Program-made: the position numbers and the translations under genes | The notes under the pieces: model-generated | What the model was told of the DNA's origin: nothing | Databases searched by the model: none | Seen by the model: only the letters and a program-made list of their open reading frames with translations | In this document: positions 34,453 to 43,889 of the stretch, piece by piece | Numbering within the stretch: the first letter of the stretch is position 1 | How the letters are laid out: each line of letters starts with the position of its first letter | Origin: Kitasatospora sp. GP82 | GTDB taxonomy: Bacteria; Actinomycetota; Actinomycetes; Streptomycetales; Streptomycetaceae | Assembly: GCF_029892105.1 (NCBI RefSeq) | Contig: NZ_JARZAJ010000030.1 | Location: 17,611-81,610 of the forward strand | Direction of reading: 5' to 3' | DNA: 64,000 nucleotides

Positions 34453-36809
34453 GCACTCGCACCATCCAGGGTCAGAAGAACCTCCAGGACATCCGCCAGG
34501 CGAGCAAGGACGGCATCGGCGGCTCACCGCTGCGCCCGGACGGCACGCTGAAGGTCAGGGGCGAGTTCGCGTACTCGTCCGACATGTGGCACGAGGACAT
34601 GCTCTGGGGCATGGCCCTGCGCTCGCCGCATCCGAGGGCCGACATCCTCTCGGTGGACATCTCCGAGGCCCTCAAGGTGCCCGGCGTCTACGCGGTCCTC
34701 ACGCACAACGACATCCCGGGCTCCAAGTACTACGGCCTGGAGATCCAGGACCAGCCGGCCCTGGCCATCGACAAGGTCCGCTACCACGGTGAGGCGATCG
34801 CCCTCGTCGCGGCCGACCACCCGGAGACGGCCCGCCGCGCGGTGAAGAAGATCAAGGTCGAGTACGAGGTGCTCGCCCCGATCGTCACCGAGGAGCAGTG
34901 CCTCAACCCCGAGGTGTACGGCTACGTCCACGAGCCGCACGAGTACAAGTCGCACGGCTCCGGCAACATCGTGCACTCGCAGAAGCTGGTCTCCGGCGGC
35001 GGTGTCACCGACGAGATCCGCGCCCTGGCCGACGTGATCGTCAAGGGCGACTACGAGGTCGGCATGCAGGACCAGGCCTTCCTCGGCCCCGAGTCCGGAC
35101 TGGCCGTGCCCGCCGAGGACGGTGGCATCGACCTCTACGTCGCCACCCAGTGGCTGCACGTGGACCGCCAGCAGATGGCCCCCGTGCTCGCCCTGCCCGA
35201 GGAGAAGGTCCGCCTGACCCTCGCCGGCGTCGGCGGCGCCTTCGGCGGCCGCGAGGACCTGTCGATGCAGATCCACGCCTGCCTGCTGGCCCAGCACACC
35301 GGCAAGCCCGTCAAGATCGTCTACTCCCGCGACGAGTCCTTCTTCGGCCATGTGCACCGCCACCCGGCGAAGATGACCTACGAGCACGGTGCCACCCGCG
35401 ACGGCAAGCTGGTCTTCGCCGACGCCCGGATCGTGCTGGACGGCGGTGCGTACGCCTCCGCCTCGCCCGCCGTCGTCGGCAACGCGGCCTCGCTGGGCCA
35501 CGGCCCGTACGTCATCCCGAACGTACGGATGGAGGCCATCGCCCTCTACAGCAACAACCCGTCCTGCGGCGCCATGCGCGGCTTCGGTGCGGTGCAGGCG
35601 GCGTTCGCCTACGAGTCGCAGATGGACAAGCTGGCCGCCGAGCTGGGCATGGACCCGGTCGAGCTGCGCCAGCTGAACGCGATGGCCGAGGGCGACTACA
35701 TGCCCACCGGACAGCAGATCGACTCCCCGGCCCCGGTCGCCGAACTGCTCCAGCGGGTCAAGGACATGCCGCTCCCGCCGCCGCTGGACCTCGACAACCT
35801 CGACATCCGGCAGATCCCCGGTGCGCTGTCCAACACCTCCCACGGTGAGGGCATCGTCCGCGGCATCGGCTACTCGGTCGGGATCAAGAACGTCGGCTTC
35901 TCCGAGGGCTTCGACGACTACTCCACCGCCCGGGTGCGGATCGAGGTCATCGGCGGCGAGCCGGTCGCCATGGTGCACACCGCGATGGCCGAGGTCGGCC
36001 AGGGCGGCGTCACCGTGCACGCCCAGATCGTGCGGACCGAGCTCGGTGTCGAGCAGGTCACCATCCACCCGGCCAACACCGAGGTCGGCTCGGCAGGTTC
36101 GACCTCCGCCTCGCGTCAGACGTACATGACCGGTGGCGCGGTAAAGCTGGCCGCCGAGGCGGTCAAGCAGGCCGTCATCGACAAGGGCCGCCGCCGCTAC
36201 GGCTGGACCCAGAACGACCTGACGCTGGCCGGCGGCAAGGTGGTCTCCGAGTCCCAGGGCTCGCTGATCTCCATCGTCGACCTGCTGGGCGACGAGGCGA
36301 TCGACCTCACCCGTGAGCACCACCACCGTCCGACCGTCCCGTTCGACAAGGAGACCGGACAGGGCTTCGGCCACGTCCAGTACACCTTCTGCGCCAACCG
36401 CGCGGTGGTCGACGTGGACGTCGAGCTCGGCCTGGTCAAGGTGGTCGAGCTGACCGCCGCCCAGGACGTCGGCAAGGCGCTCAACCCGCTCTCGGTGGTC
36501 GGCCAGATCCAGGGAGGCTGCACCCAGGCGCTCGGCCTGGCAGTGATGGAGGAGATCATCGTCAAGGACGGGAAGGTGCGCAACGCCTCCTTCACCGACT
36601 ACCTGATCCCCACCATCCTGGACACCCCGCCGATCCCGGTGGACGTCCTGGAACTTCCGGACCCGCACGCCCCGTACGGGCTGCGCGGCGTCGGCGAGGC
36701 CCCCACCGTCTCCGCCACGCCGTCGATCGTCGCCGCGATCCGCGCCGCGACCGGTCTGGCGCTCAACCGGATTCCGGTCCGGCCCGAGCACCTCACCGGC
36801 ACGCTCTGA
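34449..36809 (+). CDS. xdhA: Xanthine dehydrogenase molybdopterin-binding subunit
   Basis: 786 residues. The N-terminal Ald_Xan_dh_C domain (about 35-150) starts GTLKVRGEFAYSSDM. The Moco part has GVGGAFGGREDLSMQIHACL (~257), then MRGFGAVQAAFAYESQMD (~378, with the substrate-orienting Arg) and GSTSASRQTYMTGGA. The base-catalytic glutamate lies in LRGVGEAPTVSATPSI (~745). It oxidises hypoxanthine/xanthine to urate. The insertion of the sulfurated Mo cofactor probably needs the XdhC-type protein encoded at 38653. Confidence 0.95.
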   Translation: MSTRTIQGQKNLQDIRQASKDGIGGSPLRPDGTLKVRGEFAYSSDMWHEDMLWGMALRSPHPRADILSVDISEALKVPGVYAVLTHNDIPGSKYYGLEIQDQPALAIDKVRYHGEAIALVAADHPETARRAVKKIKVEYEVLAPIVTEEQCLNPEVYGYVHEPHEYKSHGSGNIVHSQKLVSGGGVTDEIRALADVIVKGDYEVGMQDQAFLGPESGLAVPAEDGGIDLYVATQWLHVDRQQMAPVLALPEEKVRLTLAGVGGAFGGREDLSMQIHACLLAQHTGKPVKIVYSRDESFFGHVHRHPAKMTYEHGATRDGKLVFADARIVLDGGAYASASPAVVGNAASLGHGPYVIPNVRMEAIALYSNNPSCGAMRGFGAVQAAFAYESQMDKLAAELGMDPVELRQLNAMAEGDYMPTGQQIDSPAPVAELLQRVKDMPLPPPLDLDNLDIRQIPGALSNTSHGEGIVRGIGYSVGIKNVGFSEGFDDYSTARVRIEVIGGEPVAMVHTAMAEVGQGGVTVHAQIVRTELGVEQVTIHPANTEVGSAGSTSASRQTYMTGGAVKLAAEAVKQAVIDKGRRRYGWTQNDLTLAGGKVVSESQGSLISIVDLLGDEAIDLTREHHHRPTVPFDKETGQGFGHVQYTFCANRAVVDVDVELGLVKVVELTAAQDVGKALNPLSVVGQIQGGCTQALGLAVMEEIIVKDGKVRNASFTDYLIPTILDTPPIPVDVLELPDPHAPYGLRGVGEAPTVSATPSIVAAIRAATGLALNRIPVRPEHLTGTL

Positions 36810-37063
36810 CAGACCTCCCCGGGGCAGCGACAGTCTTCCCCGCCGCCCCGGGGACGCACCACCCACACCAGGAACCCGCAATGCCTGCTCCACCCATCCG
36901 CTGCCTCTCCCACGCCGGGGTTCTGCAGCGGTGCGCACCACCACGCACCGCAGGCACTACTGAGTGCGTTCCAGTGAGTCGAACAGTCCCCCTGCGCCAA
37001 CCCCTCAACTGGCCAACAGGTCGGCTCGCCCACCCCAACCCCCTTTGACACTTGGGAGTGGAC

Positions 37064-38569
37064 ATGACCAGGATCCCCACGGAGCCCGGTACCACTGAAG
37101 AAGACAGACCCGCCGTCGACGACTCCCTCACGCCGTCCCCGGCACCATCGTCGACACCGTCCTCGAAGAACGCGCTGGACGCCTACTTCAAGATCTCCGC
37201 CCGAGGCTCCACCTTCGGCAACGAGATCCGCGGCGGCCTCACCACGTTCATGGCGATGGCCTACATCCTGCTGCTCAACCCCGTCCTGCTGGGCGGCGCG
37301 GACAAGACCGGCGCCCACCTGGACCACGCCCAGCTGACCACCGCTACCGCTCTCGCCGCAGCGGTCACCACCATCCTGATGGGTGTGGTCGGCAACGTAC
37401 CGCTGGCCGTCGCCGCGGGCCTCTCGGTGTCCGGCGCGCTCGCCAACATGGTCGCCCCCCACACCACCTGGGCACAGGCCATGGGCCTGTGCGTGGTCTA
37501 CGGCCTCCTGATCATGCTGCTGGTCGTCTCCGGCCTGCGCGAGAAGATCATGAACGGCATCCCGCTGCCGATCAAGCACGCGATCACCATCGGCATCGGC
37601 CTGTTCGTCGCCCTGATCGGCCTGGTCAAGGCCGGGTTCGTGCACCACGGCCCGGACCCGTTCGGTCCGCCCGTCTCACTCGGCCCCAACAGCGAGCTCA
37701 CCGGCTGGCCGGTACTGATTTTCTCGATCACCCTGCTGGCGATCTTCGTCCTGCTGGCCCGCAAGGTCCGCGGCGCCATTCTGGTCGGCATCGCCGGCGG
37801 CACCGTGCTCGCGTTCTTCGCCAACGCGACGGTCACCCTCAAGCCGCACACCTGGACCAGCTCCGTCCCGCAGTGGCCCGGCAGCCCGGTCTCCGCACCC
37901 GACTTCGGCCTCTTCGGCCACCTCGACCTCTTCGGCGCCTTCGGCAGCCAGGGCATGGGTGCGATCAGCGCGAGCATCGCCGTCTTCGGCCTGGTCCTGG
38001 CCGGCTTCTTCGACGCGATGGCGACCATCATCGGCGTCGGTACCGAGGCGGGTCTCGCCGACAAGCAGGGCCGGATGCCGGGTCTGTCCAAGGCCCTGTT
38101 CATCGACGGTGCGGGTGGCGCCATCGGCGGGGTCGCCGGTGCCTCGGGACAGACGGTCTTCGTCGAGTCCGCCACTGGTGTCGGTGACGGTGCCCGCACC
38201 GGCCTGGCCTCCGTGGTGACCGGATCGTTCTTCGCCCTGATGCTGTTCTTCTCCCCGCTGGCCGGCATCGTCCCGGTCGAGGTCGCCTCCGCCGCCCTCG
38301 TCGTGATCGGCTCGATGATGATGAGCCAGGCCCGGCACATCGACTGGTCGGACCGCGAGGTGGCCATCCCGGCTTTCCTGACCAGCGTGCTGATGCCCTT
38401 TACCTACAACATCACCGCCGGTGTGGCGGCCGGTGTGCTGTCATACACCGTGATCAAGGCGGGCACCGGCAAGTGGCGCGAGCCCGGTCCGCTGATGTGG
38501 ATCCTGTCCGCCGTCTTCCTGGTGTACTTCGCGCTCAGCCCGATCAAGGGTCTGCTGGGTGTCCACTAG
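37064..38569 (+). CDS. NCS2 purine permease, AzgA-like (adenine/guanine/hypoxanthine)
   Basis: 501 residues from ATG 37064 (GGGAG 6 bases upstream); TTG and GTG codons just before are less likely. About twelve to thirteen helices. AzgA-type marks: RGGLTTFMAMAYILLLNPVL (TM1), the half-helix GNVPLAVAAGLSVSGALANM, the substrate-site segment GFFDAMATIIGVGTEAGLAD, and GVAGASGQTVFVESATGVGD with the conserved TVFVESA. The 30-residue N-terminus is Pro/Ser-rich. It lies between xdhA and the XdhC-type factor and so feeds purine bases to xanthine dehydrogenase. Confidence 0.9.
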   Translation: MTRIPTEPGTTEEDRPAVDDSLTPSPAPSSTPSSKNALDAYFKISARGSTFGNEIRGGLTTFMAMAYILLLNPVLLGGADKTGAHLDHAQLTTATALAAAVTTILMGVVGNVPLAVAAGLSVSGALANMVAPHTTWAQAMGLCVVYGLLIMLLVVSGLREKIMNGIPLPIKHAITIGIGLFVALIGLVKAGFVHHGPDPFGPPVSLGPNSELTGWPVLIFSITLLAIFVLLARKVRGAILVGIAGGTVLAFFANATVTLKPHTWTSSVPQWPGSPVSAPDFGLFGHLDLFGAFGSQGMGAISASIAVFGLVLAGFFDAMATIIGVGTEAGLADKQGRMPGLSKALFIDGAGGAIGGVAGASGQTVFVESATGVGDGARTGLASVVTGSFFALMLFFSPLAGIVPVEVASAALVVIGSMMMSQARHIDWSDREVAIPAFLTSVLMPFTYNITAGVAAGVLSYTVIKAGTGKWREPGPLMWILSAVFLVYFALSPIKGLLGVH

Positions 38570-38578
38570 CACGACCCG

Positions 38579-38612
38579 CCGTGGTGCGGGGGCCGAGGCT
38601 CCCGCACCACGG
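38579..38612 (+). terminator. Hairpin after the purine permease
   Basis: CCGTGGTGCGGG (38579-38590) / CCCGCACCACGG (38601-38612), a perfect 12-bp stem with a 10-base loop, starting 9 bp after the permease stop. It lies before the XdhC-type gene, so it may attenuate that gene or mark a separate promoter. Confidence 0.75.
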
Positions 38613-38652
38613 CACCCCCCTTGTCCCCGACACATGTGAGGAGCCCCCCGAG

Positions 38653-39837
38653 ATGCAGGACATCGCCGAGCAGCTGCAGAGCTGGCACGCGTCGGGGCGC
38701 TCCTTCGCCGTCGCCACCGTGGTCGGCGTCTCCGGAAGCGCGCCGCGCGACCCCGGCGCCGCCCTCGCCGTGGACGCCTCCGGCGAGGCGATCGGCTCCG
38801 TCTCCGGCGGCTGCGTCGAGGGCGCCGTGTACGAGCTCTGCCGGGAGGCCATCGCCTCCGGCGAACCCGTCCTCGAACGCTTCGGCTACAGCGACGAGGA
38901 CGCCTTCGCGGTGGGTCTGACCTGCGGCGGAATCCTGGATGTCTTCGTCCAGCCGATCACCCCGGGCGCCGACGCCGCACTCGACGCCGGGATCACCTAC
39001 ATCGCCTCCGGCACCCCCGTCTCGCTCGCCCGCGTGATCGACGGCCCCGCCGGGCTGCTGGGCGCCACCGTCGCCGTCACTGCCGACAGCCACCACGGCA
39101 CGCTCTCCCCCGCGCCGTCCACCACCGGAGCCCTGGAGCGCGCCGCCGTCGCCCAGACCCGGGCCATGCTGGACTCCGGCCGCACCGGCAGGGTCGTCCT
39201 CGGCCTGGACGGACGGCCCTGTGACGATGACGAGCAGGGCACCGTCACCTTCTTCGTGGAGTCCTACGTCCCCTCACCCCGGATGATCGTGTTCGGCGCG
39301 GTCGACTTCGCCGCGGCCGTCGTGCGGATCGGCAAGTTCCTCGGCTACCGGGTCACCGTCTGCGACGCCCGGCCGGTCTTCGCCACCGAGCGCCGCTTCC
39401 CGGACGCCGACGAGGTCGTGGTCGACTGGCCGCACCGCTACCTGGACTCCCAGCTGGAGAAGATCGACGGCCGCACCGTGCTGTGCGTACTCACCCACGA
39501 CGCCAAGTTCGACATCCCGCTGCTGGAGCGCGCTCTGCGCCTGCCGGTCGGCTACGTCGGCGCGATGGGCTCGCGGCGCACCCACCGCGACCGCAACGCG
39601 CGCCTGCGCGAGGTCGGCCTCACCGACGCCGAGATCGCCAGGCTGCGCTCGCCGATCGGCCTGGACCTCGGCGCCCGTACCCCCGAGGAGACGGCCGTCT
39701 CGGTCGCCGCCGAGATCATCGCGCACCGCCGGGGCGGCAGCTGCCTCCCCCTCTCCGCCGGGAACGGACCGATCCACCACGACCTGACCCGCACCGCCGA
39801 CCCCGACCAGGACAAGCCCCACCCCCACGCGGCCTGA
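38653..39837 (+). CDS. XdhC/CoxI-family molybdenum-enzyme maturation factor
   Basis: 394 residues from ATG 38653 (GAGGAG 10 bases upstream). It has an N-terminal XdhC/CoxI domain (FAVATVVGVSGSAPRDPGAA, GSVSGGCVEGAVYE, GLTCGGILDVFVQP) and a C-terminal Rossmann-like XdhC_C domain (RMIVFGAVDFAAAVVRIGKF, TVCDARPVFATERRF, GYVGAMGSRRTHRDR, RTPEETAVSVAAEII). It brings the sulfurated Mo cofactor to xanthine dehydrogenase. Note that the usual Gly-Gly of the Rossmann loop reads GAVDFA here. The last 30 residues are polar and variable. Confidence 0.88.
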   Translation: MQDIAEQLQSWHASGRSFAVATVVGVSGSAPRDPGAALAVDASGEAIGSVSGGCVEGAVYELCREAIASGEPVLERFGYSDEDAFAVGLTCGGILDVFVQPITPGADAALDAGITYIASGTPVSLARVIDGPAGLLGATVAVTADSHHGTLSPAPSTTGALERAAVAQTRAMLDSGRTGRVVLGLDGRPCDDDEQGTVTFFVESYVPSPRMIVFGAVDFAAAVVRIGKFLGYRVTVCDARPVFATERRFPDADEVVVDWPHRYLDSQLEKIDGRTVLCVLTHDAKFDIPLLERALRLPVGYVGAMGSRRTHRDRNARLREVGLTDAEIARLRSPIGLDLGARTPEETAVSVAAEIIAHRRGGSCLPLSAGNGPIHHDLTRTADPDQDKPHPHAA

Positions 39838-39922
39838 TCCTGGCCCAAGCCCCACCCTGGGCCCGCCCGCACCTCAGACACGCGCCGCGAGGCTTCAAGC
39901 GCTTCGAGGGAGGTGCGGGGCG

Positions 39923-41719
39923 TCAGCCCACGTCGAGGCGGGCGGCGCGGCGCAGCAGACCCGGGGAGAGACGGCCGAGCAGGCGGGCGGCCTTGGCCTC
40001 GAAGGTGACCGGGACGACGGGTTTTCCGGTGCGTACCGCGCGGAGGATCTCGGTGGCGACCTTCTCGGGCGGGAAGCCCCGGCGGGCGTACATCCTGGAC
40101 ACCCGCTCCTGTTTGGCGGCCTGCTGGGCCGGGGTGAGGCCGGAGAAGGTGGAGGTGCGGGTGATGTTGGTGTTGACGATGCCGGGGCAGATGGCGGAGA
40201 CGCGGATGCCGTGCGGGGCCAGTTCGGCGCCCAGGCACTCGGAGAGCATCAGTACGGCGGCCTTGCTGGTGGCGTATGCGGCGAGCACCTTGGAGGGCAG
40301 ATAGGCGGCGGCCGAGGCCAGGTTGACGATGTGTCCGCCCGTGCCGCGTTCGGTCATCAGGGTGCCGAAGGCCCGGCAGCCGTGGATCACGCCCCAGAGG
40401 TTGACGTCCAGGACGCGCTGCCACTCCTTCTCGGTGGTCTGCAGGAAGGTCCCGGAGTGGCCGATGCCCGCGTTGTTGACCACGACGTCCGGTACGCCGT
40501 GCTCTTCGGCCACCTGCTGGGCGAAGGCGTCCACGGCGGCGCCGTCACTGACGTCGAGGGCGTGGGCGTGGGCGCGGCCGCCGACCAGTGCGCAGAGTTC
40601 GGCGGTGCGTTCGGCGGCGGCCGGGTCGAGATCGGCGAGCAGTACGGTGGCGCCCTGCTCGGCGAAGGCGAGCGCGGTGGCCCGGCCGATGCCGCTGCCG
40701 CCGCCGGTGATGACCACCAACTGACCGCTGTCCGGCGGCGCGTGGTCCTGCCCGGCGGCGACGCGGCCGACGAACTCCCGGACCATTCCGGCCACCACGG
40801 GGCCCTGTTCCAGCAGCGCCGACCAGTGGGTGGCGTTCACGGTGCGCCGGGTGAGCCTGGGCGCCCAGCGCTCCAGGCCCTCGGAGAGGAACTCGCCGAC
40901 GTAGTGGTCCCGGGCCAGGGTGATCAGCTGGATGGGCACCTCGGTGGGCCGCTCGCGCGGGTGGCGGACGGAGGGCCGCATATTGGCCCGGTACAGCTCG
41001 ATGCCACGAACCGCGTCCCGCTTGAGCGTTGCCTGCGGGTGACCCGGGCGCGGGGTGACGCCCTCCAGGTCGCGCAGCACCCTCGGCCAGGCACGGGCCA
41101 GCCACAGGCGCCAGGCGGCGGGGGCGAGGAAGGGCAGGTGGAAGGCGGTGATGTACCAGGAGTGGGCGCCCTGGACGAGGAGTTGCCGCACATGCCGGGG
41201 TGTCGGCCGGCGCAGGCGATGGCGGATCCAGTGGCCCGTGTGGTCGAGCGAGGGCCCGGACATGGTGGTGAAGGAGGCGATCCGCTGCTCGGCACCGGGA
41301 GCGGTGACGGCCTCCCAGGACTGCACCGAGCCCCAGTCGTGCGCCACGACGTGCACCGGGTGGTCGGGGCTGACGGCGTCGGCGACGGCGAACAGGTCGG
41401 CGCCCAGGCGGTCGAGCCGGTAGCCGGCCCGGGAGTCGGGGACGCCGGACTCCCCCGCGCCCCGGACGTCGTAGCGGACCACGTGGTGGTCCCTGGCGAG
41501 GTCGGCCGCGACGTCGTCCCAGACGACATGGGTGTCGGGGTAGCCGTGCACCAGGATCACGGTCGGGCCCTCGGGGTCGCCCTGCTCCCAGACCGCGAGC
41601 GGCAGGCCGCCGGAATCGACGGTCCGGCGCGCCGGGGCCGGGAGCGACGGGTGAGGGAGCGACGAAGAAGGAGCGTCGGCGCAGGGCACGAGCGCCCGAC
41701 GGTTCCGGCGGGTGGTCAT
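39923..41719 (-). CDS. EphD-like fusion: epoxide-hydrolase-type alpha/beta hydrolase plus short-chain dehydrogenase
   Basis: 598 residues. The N-terminal hydrolase (about 30-325) has the oxyanion HGYPDTHVVW, the nucleophile Asp in VVAHDWGSVQ (~128) and the catalytic His in VNATHWSALLEQ. The C-terminal SDR (about 340-598) has VVITGGGSGIGRATALAF, VVNNAGIGHSG and the Ser/Tyr-x3-Lys in ASAAAYLPS...AAYATSKAAVL. The same two-domain order is known in mycobacterial EphD, which acts on lipids. ATG 41719 overlaps the M24 gene's stop by 4 bp. With the ferredoxin reductase and metal-dependent hydrolase of this block, oxidation of a lipid or terpenoid is a reasonable guess only. Confidence 0.88.
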   Translation of the reverse strand: MTTRRNRRALVPCADAPSSSLPHPSLPAPARRTVDSGGLPLAVWEQGDPEGPTVILVHGYPDTHVVWDDVAADLARDHHVVRYDVRGAGESGVPDSRAGYRLDRLGADLFAVADAVSPDHPVHVVAHDWGSVQSWEAVTAPGAEQRIASFTTMSGPSLDHTGHWIRHRLRRPTPRHVRQLLVQGAHSWYITAFHLPFLAPAAWRLWLARAWPRVLRDLEGVTPRPGHPQATLKRDAVRGIELYRANMRPSVRHPRERPTEVPIQLITLARDHYVGEFLSEGLERWAPRLTRRTVNATHWSALLEQGPVVAGMVREFVGRVAAGQDHAPPDSGQLVVITGGGSGIGRATALAFAEQGATVLLADLDPAAAERTAELCALVGGRAHAHALDVSDGAAVDAFAQQVAEEHGVPDVVVNNAGIGHSGTFLQTTEKEWQRVLDVNLWGVIHGCRAFGTLMTERGTGGHIVNLASAAAYLPSKVLAAYATSKAAVLMLSECLGAELAPHGIRVSAICPGIVNTNITRTSTFSGLTPAQQAAKQERVSRMYARRGFPPEKVATEILRAVRTGKPVVPVTFEAKAARLLGRLSPGLLRRAARLDVG

Positions 41720-42552
41720 CGGACGGTCTCCTTGGGCTGGGTCCAGCGCCGTACGTGCGGCAGGTCGTCGTCGAGCCAGTAGGCATCGTCCTCGGTGACC
41801 ACCAGCAGCTCCTCGAACTTGATGCCCACCTCGCGGAAGCCGATGTGCGGTTCCACCGCCCAGAGTCCGGGAGTCGGGGCATGGCGGGAGCTGCGGCCGT
41901 CCGCCCAGAGCGGGGAGCGGCCGTGCAGGCGTTCGCTGATCAGCTCCCGGCCCAGGGTCTGGAGGGTCCGCACGCCGAAACCGAAGAGGTTGACGCCGGC
42001 CGGGCCGCGCGCGGTCGTCCGGGTCACCTGGTGGCCGATCACCCGGCCCGGGTAGACCCGGTGCCGGTTGTCGTAGCCGTGCGCGGCGATCTGCGCGTCC
42101 ACGGCGGCGTACACCTCGTCGAGCGGCCTGCGGGCCCTGACCTCGCGCAGGATCAGCTCCCGGTACACCTGGAGGTCGGCGGCGAGCCGGTCCCAGATCG
42201 GGTTCTCGCCGACCTTGCCGCCGTAGCCGATGTCGGCGGTGTAGCCGTCCACGACCGGTGCGCAGTCCAGGACGTACGGCATGCCCTCGGCCAGGCGGCG
42301 GTTGCCGGCGAAGAACTGCAGCGGGGTGTGGAAGTGCCTGAAGGCCGTCCGGTCGCCGAACCAGGCGAACGGGACGTGGAAGAAGTCCTGTACACCCGCC
42401 GAGACCAGGCAGCGGCGCAGCTTGGTGGTGGCCTGACGCTCCGTCACCCCAGGCTCGATCCAGGCGGCCACCTGCTCGGCGCAGTGGTACGCGAGCTGCT
42501 GGGTCTCCCGGAAGCGGTCCAGGTCACGGTCGTCGAAGGGGAAGCGCGGCAT
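41716..42552 (-). CDS. M24-family metallohydrolase (aminopeptidase P / creatinase fold)
   Basis: 278 residues from ATG 42552 (GAGGAG nine bases upstream). All five M24 metal ligands can be placed: Asp in YVLDCAPV and Asp in YTADIGYGG (~98 and ~109), His in GRVIGHQV (~180), Glu in LWAVEPHIGF (~238) and Glu in KFEELLVVTEDD (~250). It is shorter than methionine aminopeptidase plus extensions and has an insert (RTTARGPAGVNLFGFGVRTL) before the third ligand. The substrate is unknown; members include peptidases and non-peptide hydrolases. It is co-transcribed with the EphD-like gene. Confidence 0.85.
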   Translation of the reverse strand: MPRFPFDDRDLDRFRETQQLAYHCAEQVAAWIEPGVTERQATTKLRRCLVSAGVQDFFHVPFAWFGDRTAFRHFHTPLQFFAGNRRLAEGMPYVLDCAPVVDGYTADIGYGGKVGENPIWDRLAADLQVYRELILREVRARRPLDEVYAAVDAQIAAHGYDNRHRVYPGRVIGHQVTRTTARGPAGVNLFGFGVRTLQTLGRELISERLHGRSPLWADGRSSRHAPTPGLWAVEPHIGFREVGIKFEELLVVTEDDAYWLDDDLPHVRRWTQPKETVR

Positions 42553-42575
42553 CGGTGAGCTCCTCACTGGTCGAG

Positions 42576-43661
42576 TCACAGATCCAGGACGAGGGTTTCA
42601 CCCTCGGCGGCTCGGGAGACGCAGGGCAGCAGGGCACCGGCGGCGTGCTCCTCCTCGGTGAGGCGGCGGTCGCGGTGCTCGGGCACACCGGAGAGCAGCT
42701 GCACCCGGCAGGTCCCGCAGAAGCCCTGATGGCAGGAGTAGGGCAGTTCGGGGCGGACCTCGCGGACCACGTCGAGCGCGGATCTGTCGGCGGGGACGGG
42801 CAGTTCGGGACCCTCGGCACCGAGGCGGACGGTGAAGGGCCTGCCGTCCGGGACCGGCGCGGCACCGAAGCGCTCGAAGTGCAGGGAACGTGCGGGCGGG
42901 GCGTCCAGGGCCGCCTGCACGGCGGCGAGCATCGGCGCCGGGCCGCAGCAGTAGACGGCGGCGCCCGCCGGGGCGTGGGCGAGCAGGTCCACCGCGTCGG
43001 GGACGCCCCGGTCGTCGTCCGTGAGCAGGGTGACGCGGCCCGGGTCGAGGGCGCGCAGCTCGTCCGTGAAGGGCATGCTGTCGGCGCTGCGGCCGGCGTG
43101 CACGAGGTGCCAGTCGAGGCCGCTGCGGGCGGCCTGACGGGCCATCGGCAGAAGGGGGGTGATGCCTATACCGCCGGCCAGGAGGAGCACGGCGGGCTCG
43201 GCGCAGAAGGCGAAGCCGTTGCGCGGCCGACGGGCTGTCAGCCGGGCGCCGACGTGCAGCTCGTCGTGGATCTCGACCGAGCCGCCGCCGCCGTCGGCGA
43301 TCCGGCGCACGGCGATCCGGTAGGAGCGCGGGTCGGCCGGGTCGCCGCAGAGGGAGTAGTGCCGCTCGCGGCCCGAGGGGAGGGTGAGCAGCAGCCGGGC
43401 GCCGGGCTGCCAGCGGGGCAGCGGGCTGCCCGAGGGGTCGGCGAGGTGCAGCTCGACCACGTCGGTGGCGGCCGCCTCGTGCCGGGTGACGACCAGTTGG
43501 AGGTCCGGCGTGGGGCGAGGGGCGGGGCGGCGCGGGCTGCGACGGAGCAGCGGACCGCCCAGGGCTGGGCTGTAGCGGTCGCCGAAGGCGGTGATCCGCT
43601 GGATGAAGCGGTCGGGCCTGGGGCGGCCGTAGAGGTCGGGAGGCGGGGTGGTGAGGTCCAT
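42576..43661 (-). CDS. Ferredoxin-type oxidoreductase (phthalate dioxygenase reductase family)
   Basis: 361 residues. FMN/FAD-binding barrel about 55-155 with RHYSLCGDPADPRSYRIAV; NAD-binding domain about 160-265 with LLLAGGIGITPLLPMARQA and CCGPAPMLAAVQAAL; C-terminal plant-type 2Fe-2S domain about 275-361 with ligands C-x4-C-x2-C in YSCHQGFCGTCRV and the last Cys in LLPCVSRA. It carries electrons from NAD(P)H to an oxygenase. The only oxygenase-like partner nearby is the ferritin-like protein at 43890. It has a ~45-residue Pro/Arg-rich N-terminal extension. Confidence 0.9.
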   Translation of the reverse strand: MDLTTPPPDLYGRPRPDRFIQRITAFGDRYSPALGGPLLRRSPRRPAPRPTPDLQLVVTRHEAAATDVVELHLADPSGSPLPRWQPGARLLLTLPSGRERHYSLCGDPADPRSYRIAVRRIADGGGGSVEIHDELHVGARLTARRPRNGFAFCAEPAVLLLAGGIGITPLLPMARQAARSGLDWHLVHAGRSADSMPFTDELRALDPGRVTLLTDDDRGVPDAVDLLAHAPAGAAVYCCGPAPMLAAVQAALDAPPARSLHFERFGAAPVPDGRPFTVRLGAEGPELPVPADRSALDVVREVRPELPYSCHQGFCGTCRVQLLSGVPEHRDRRLTEEEHAAGALLPCVSRAAEGETLVLDL

Positions 43662-43728
43662 CCGTTGCGGCTCCGGAACGGTGATGGGCGGGTGGAGGTG
43701 AATACCGGGCGGCCGGGGTCGGCCCTTT

Positions 43729-43870
43729 CAGGGGCGCGGGGGTTCCTGTCGATCGACTGCGTGCGCGACCAGCCATGAACGAAGGTGCACGGTTTCTCGC
43801 GCAGTCCCCCGCACCCCTGGGTGGTGATTGGCTGATCACGCGGATTCCGTTGAGGCGGTGCACGGTTTCC
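43729..43870. repeat. Diverged intergenic repeat with hairpin
   Basis: CAGGGGCGCGGGGG (43729-43742) pairs with CCCCCGCACCCCTG (43806-43819) with one mismatch. Inside and after it are GACTGCGTGCGCGACCAGCC and GGCTGATCACGCGGATTCC, which match the two arms of the palindromic element at 30947. A GGTGCACGGTTTC motif is repeated twice (about 43784 and 43857). The GGGGCGCGGGG...TGCGCGACCAGCC pattern is common between Streptomyces genes. Confidence 0.6.
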
Positions 43871-43889
43871 CGCGTCCCTGGGGCATGAG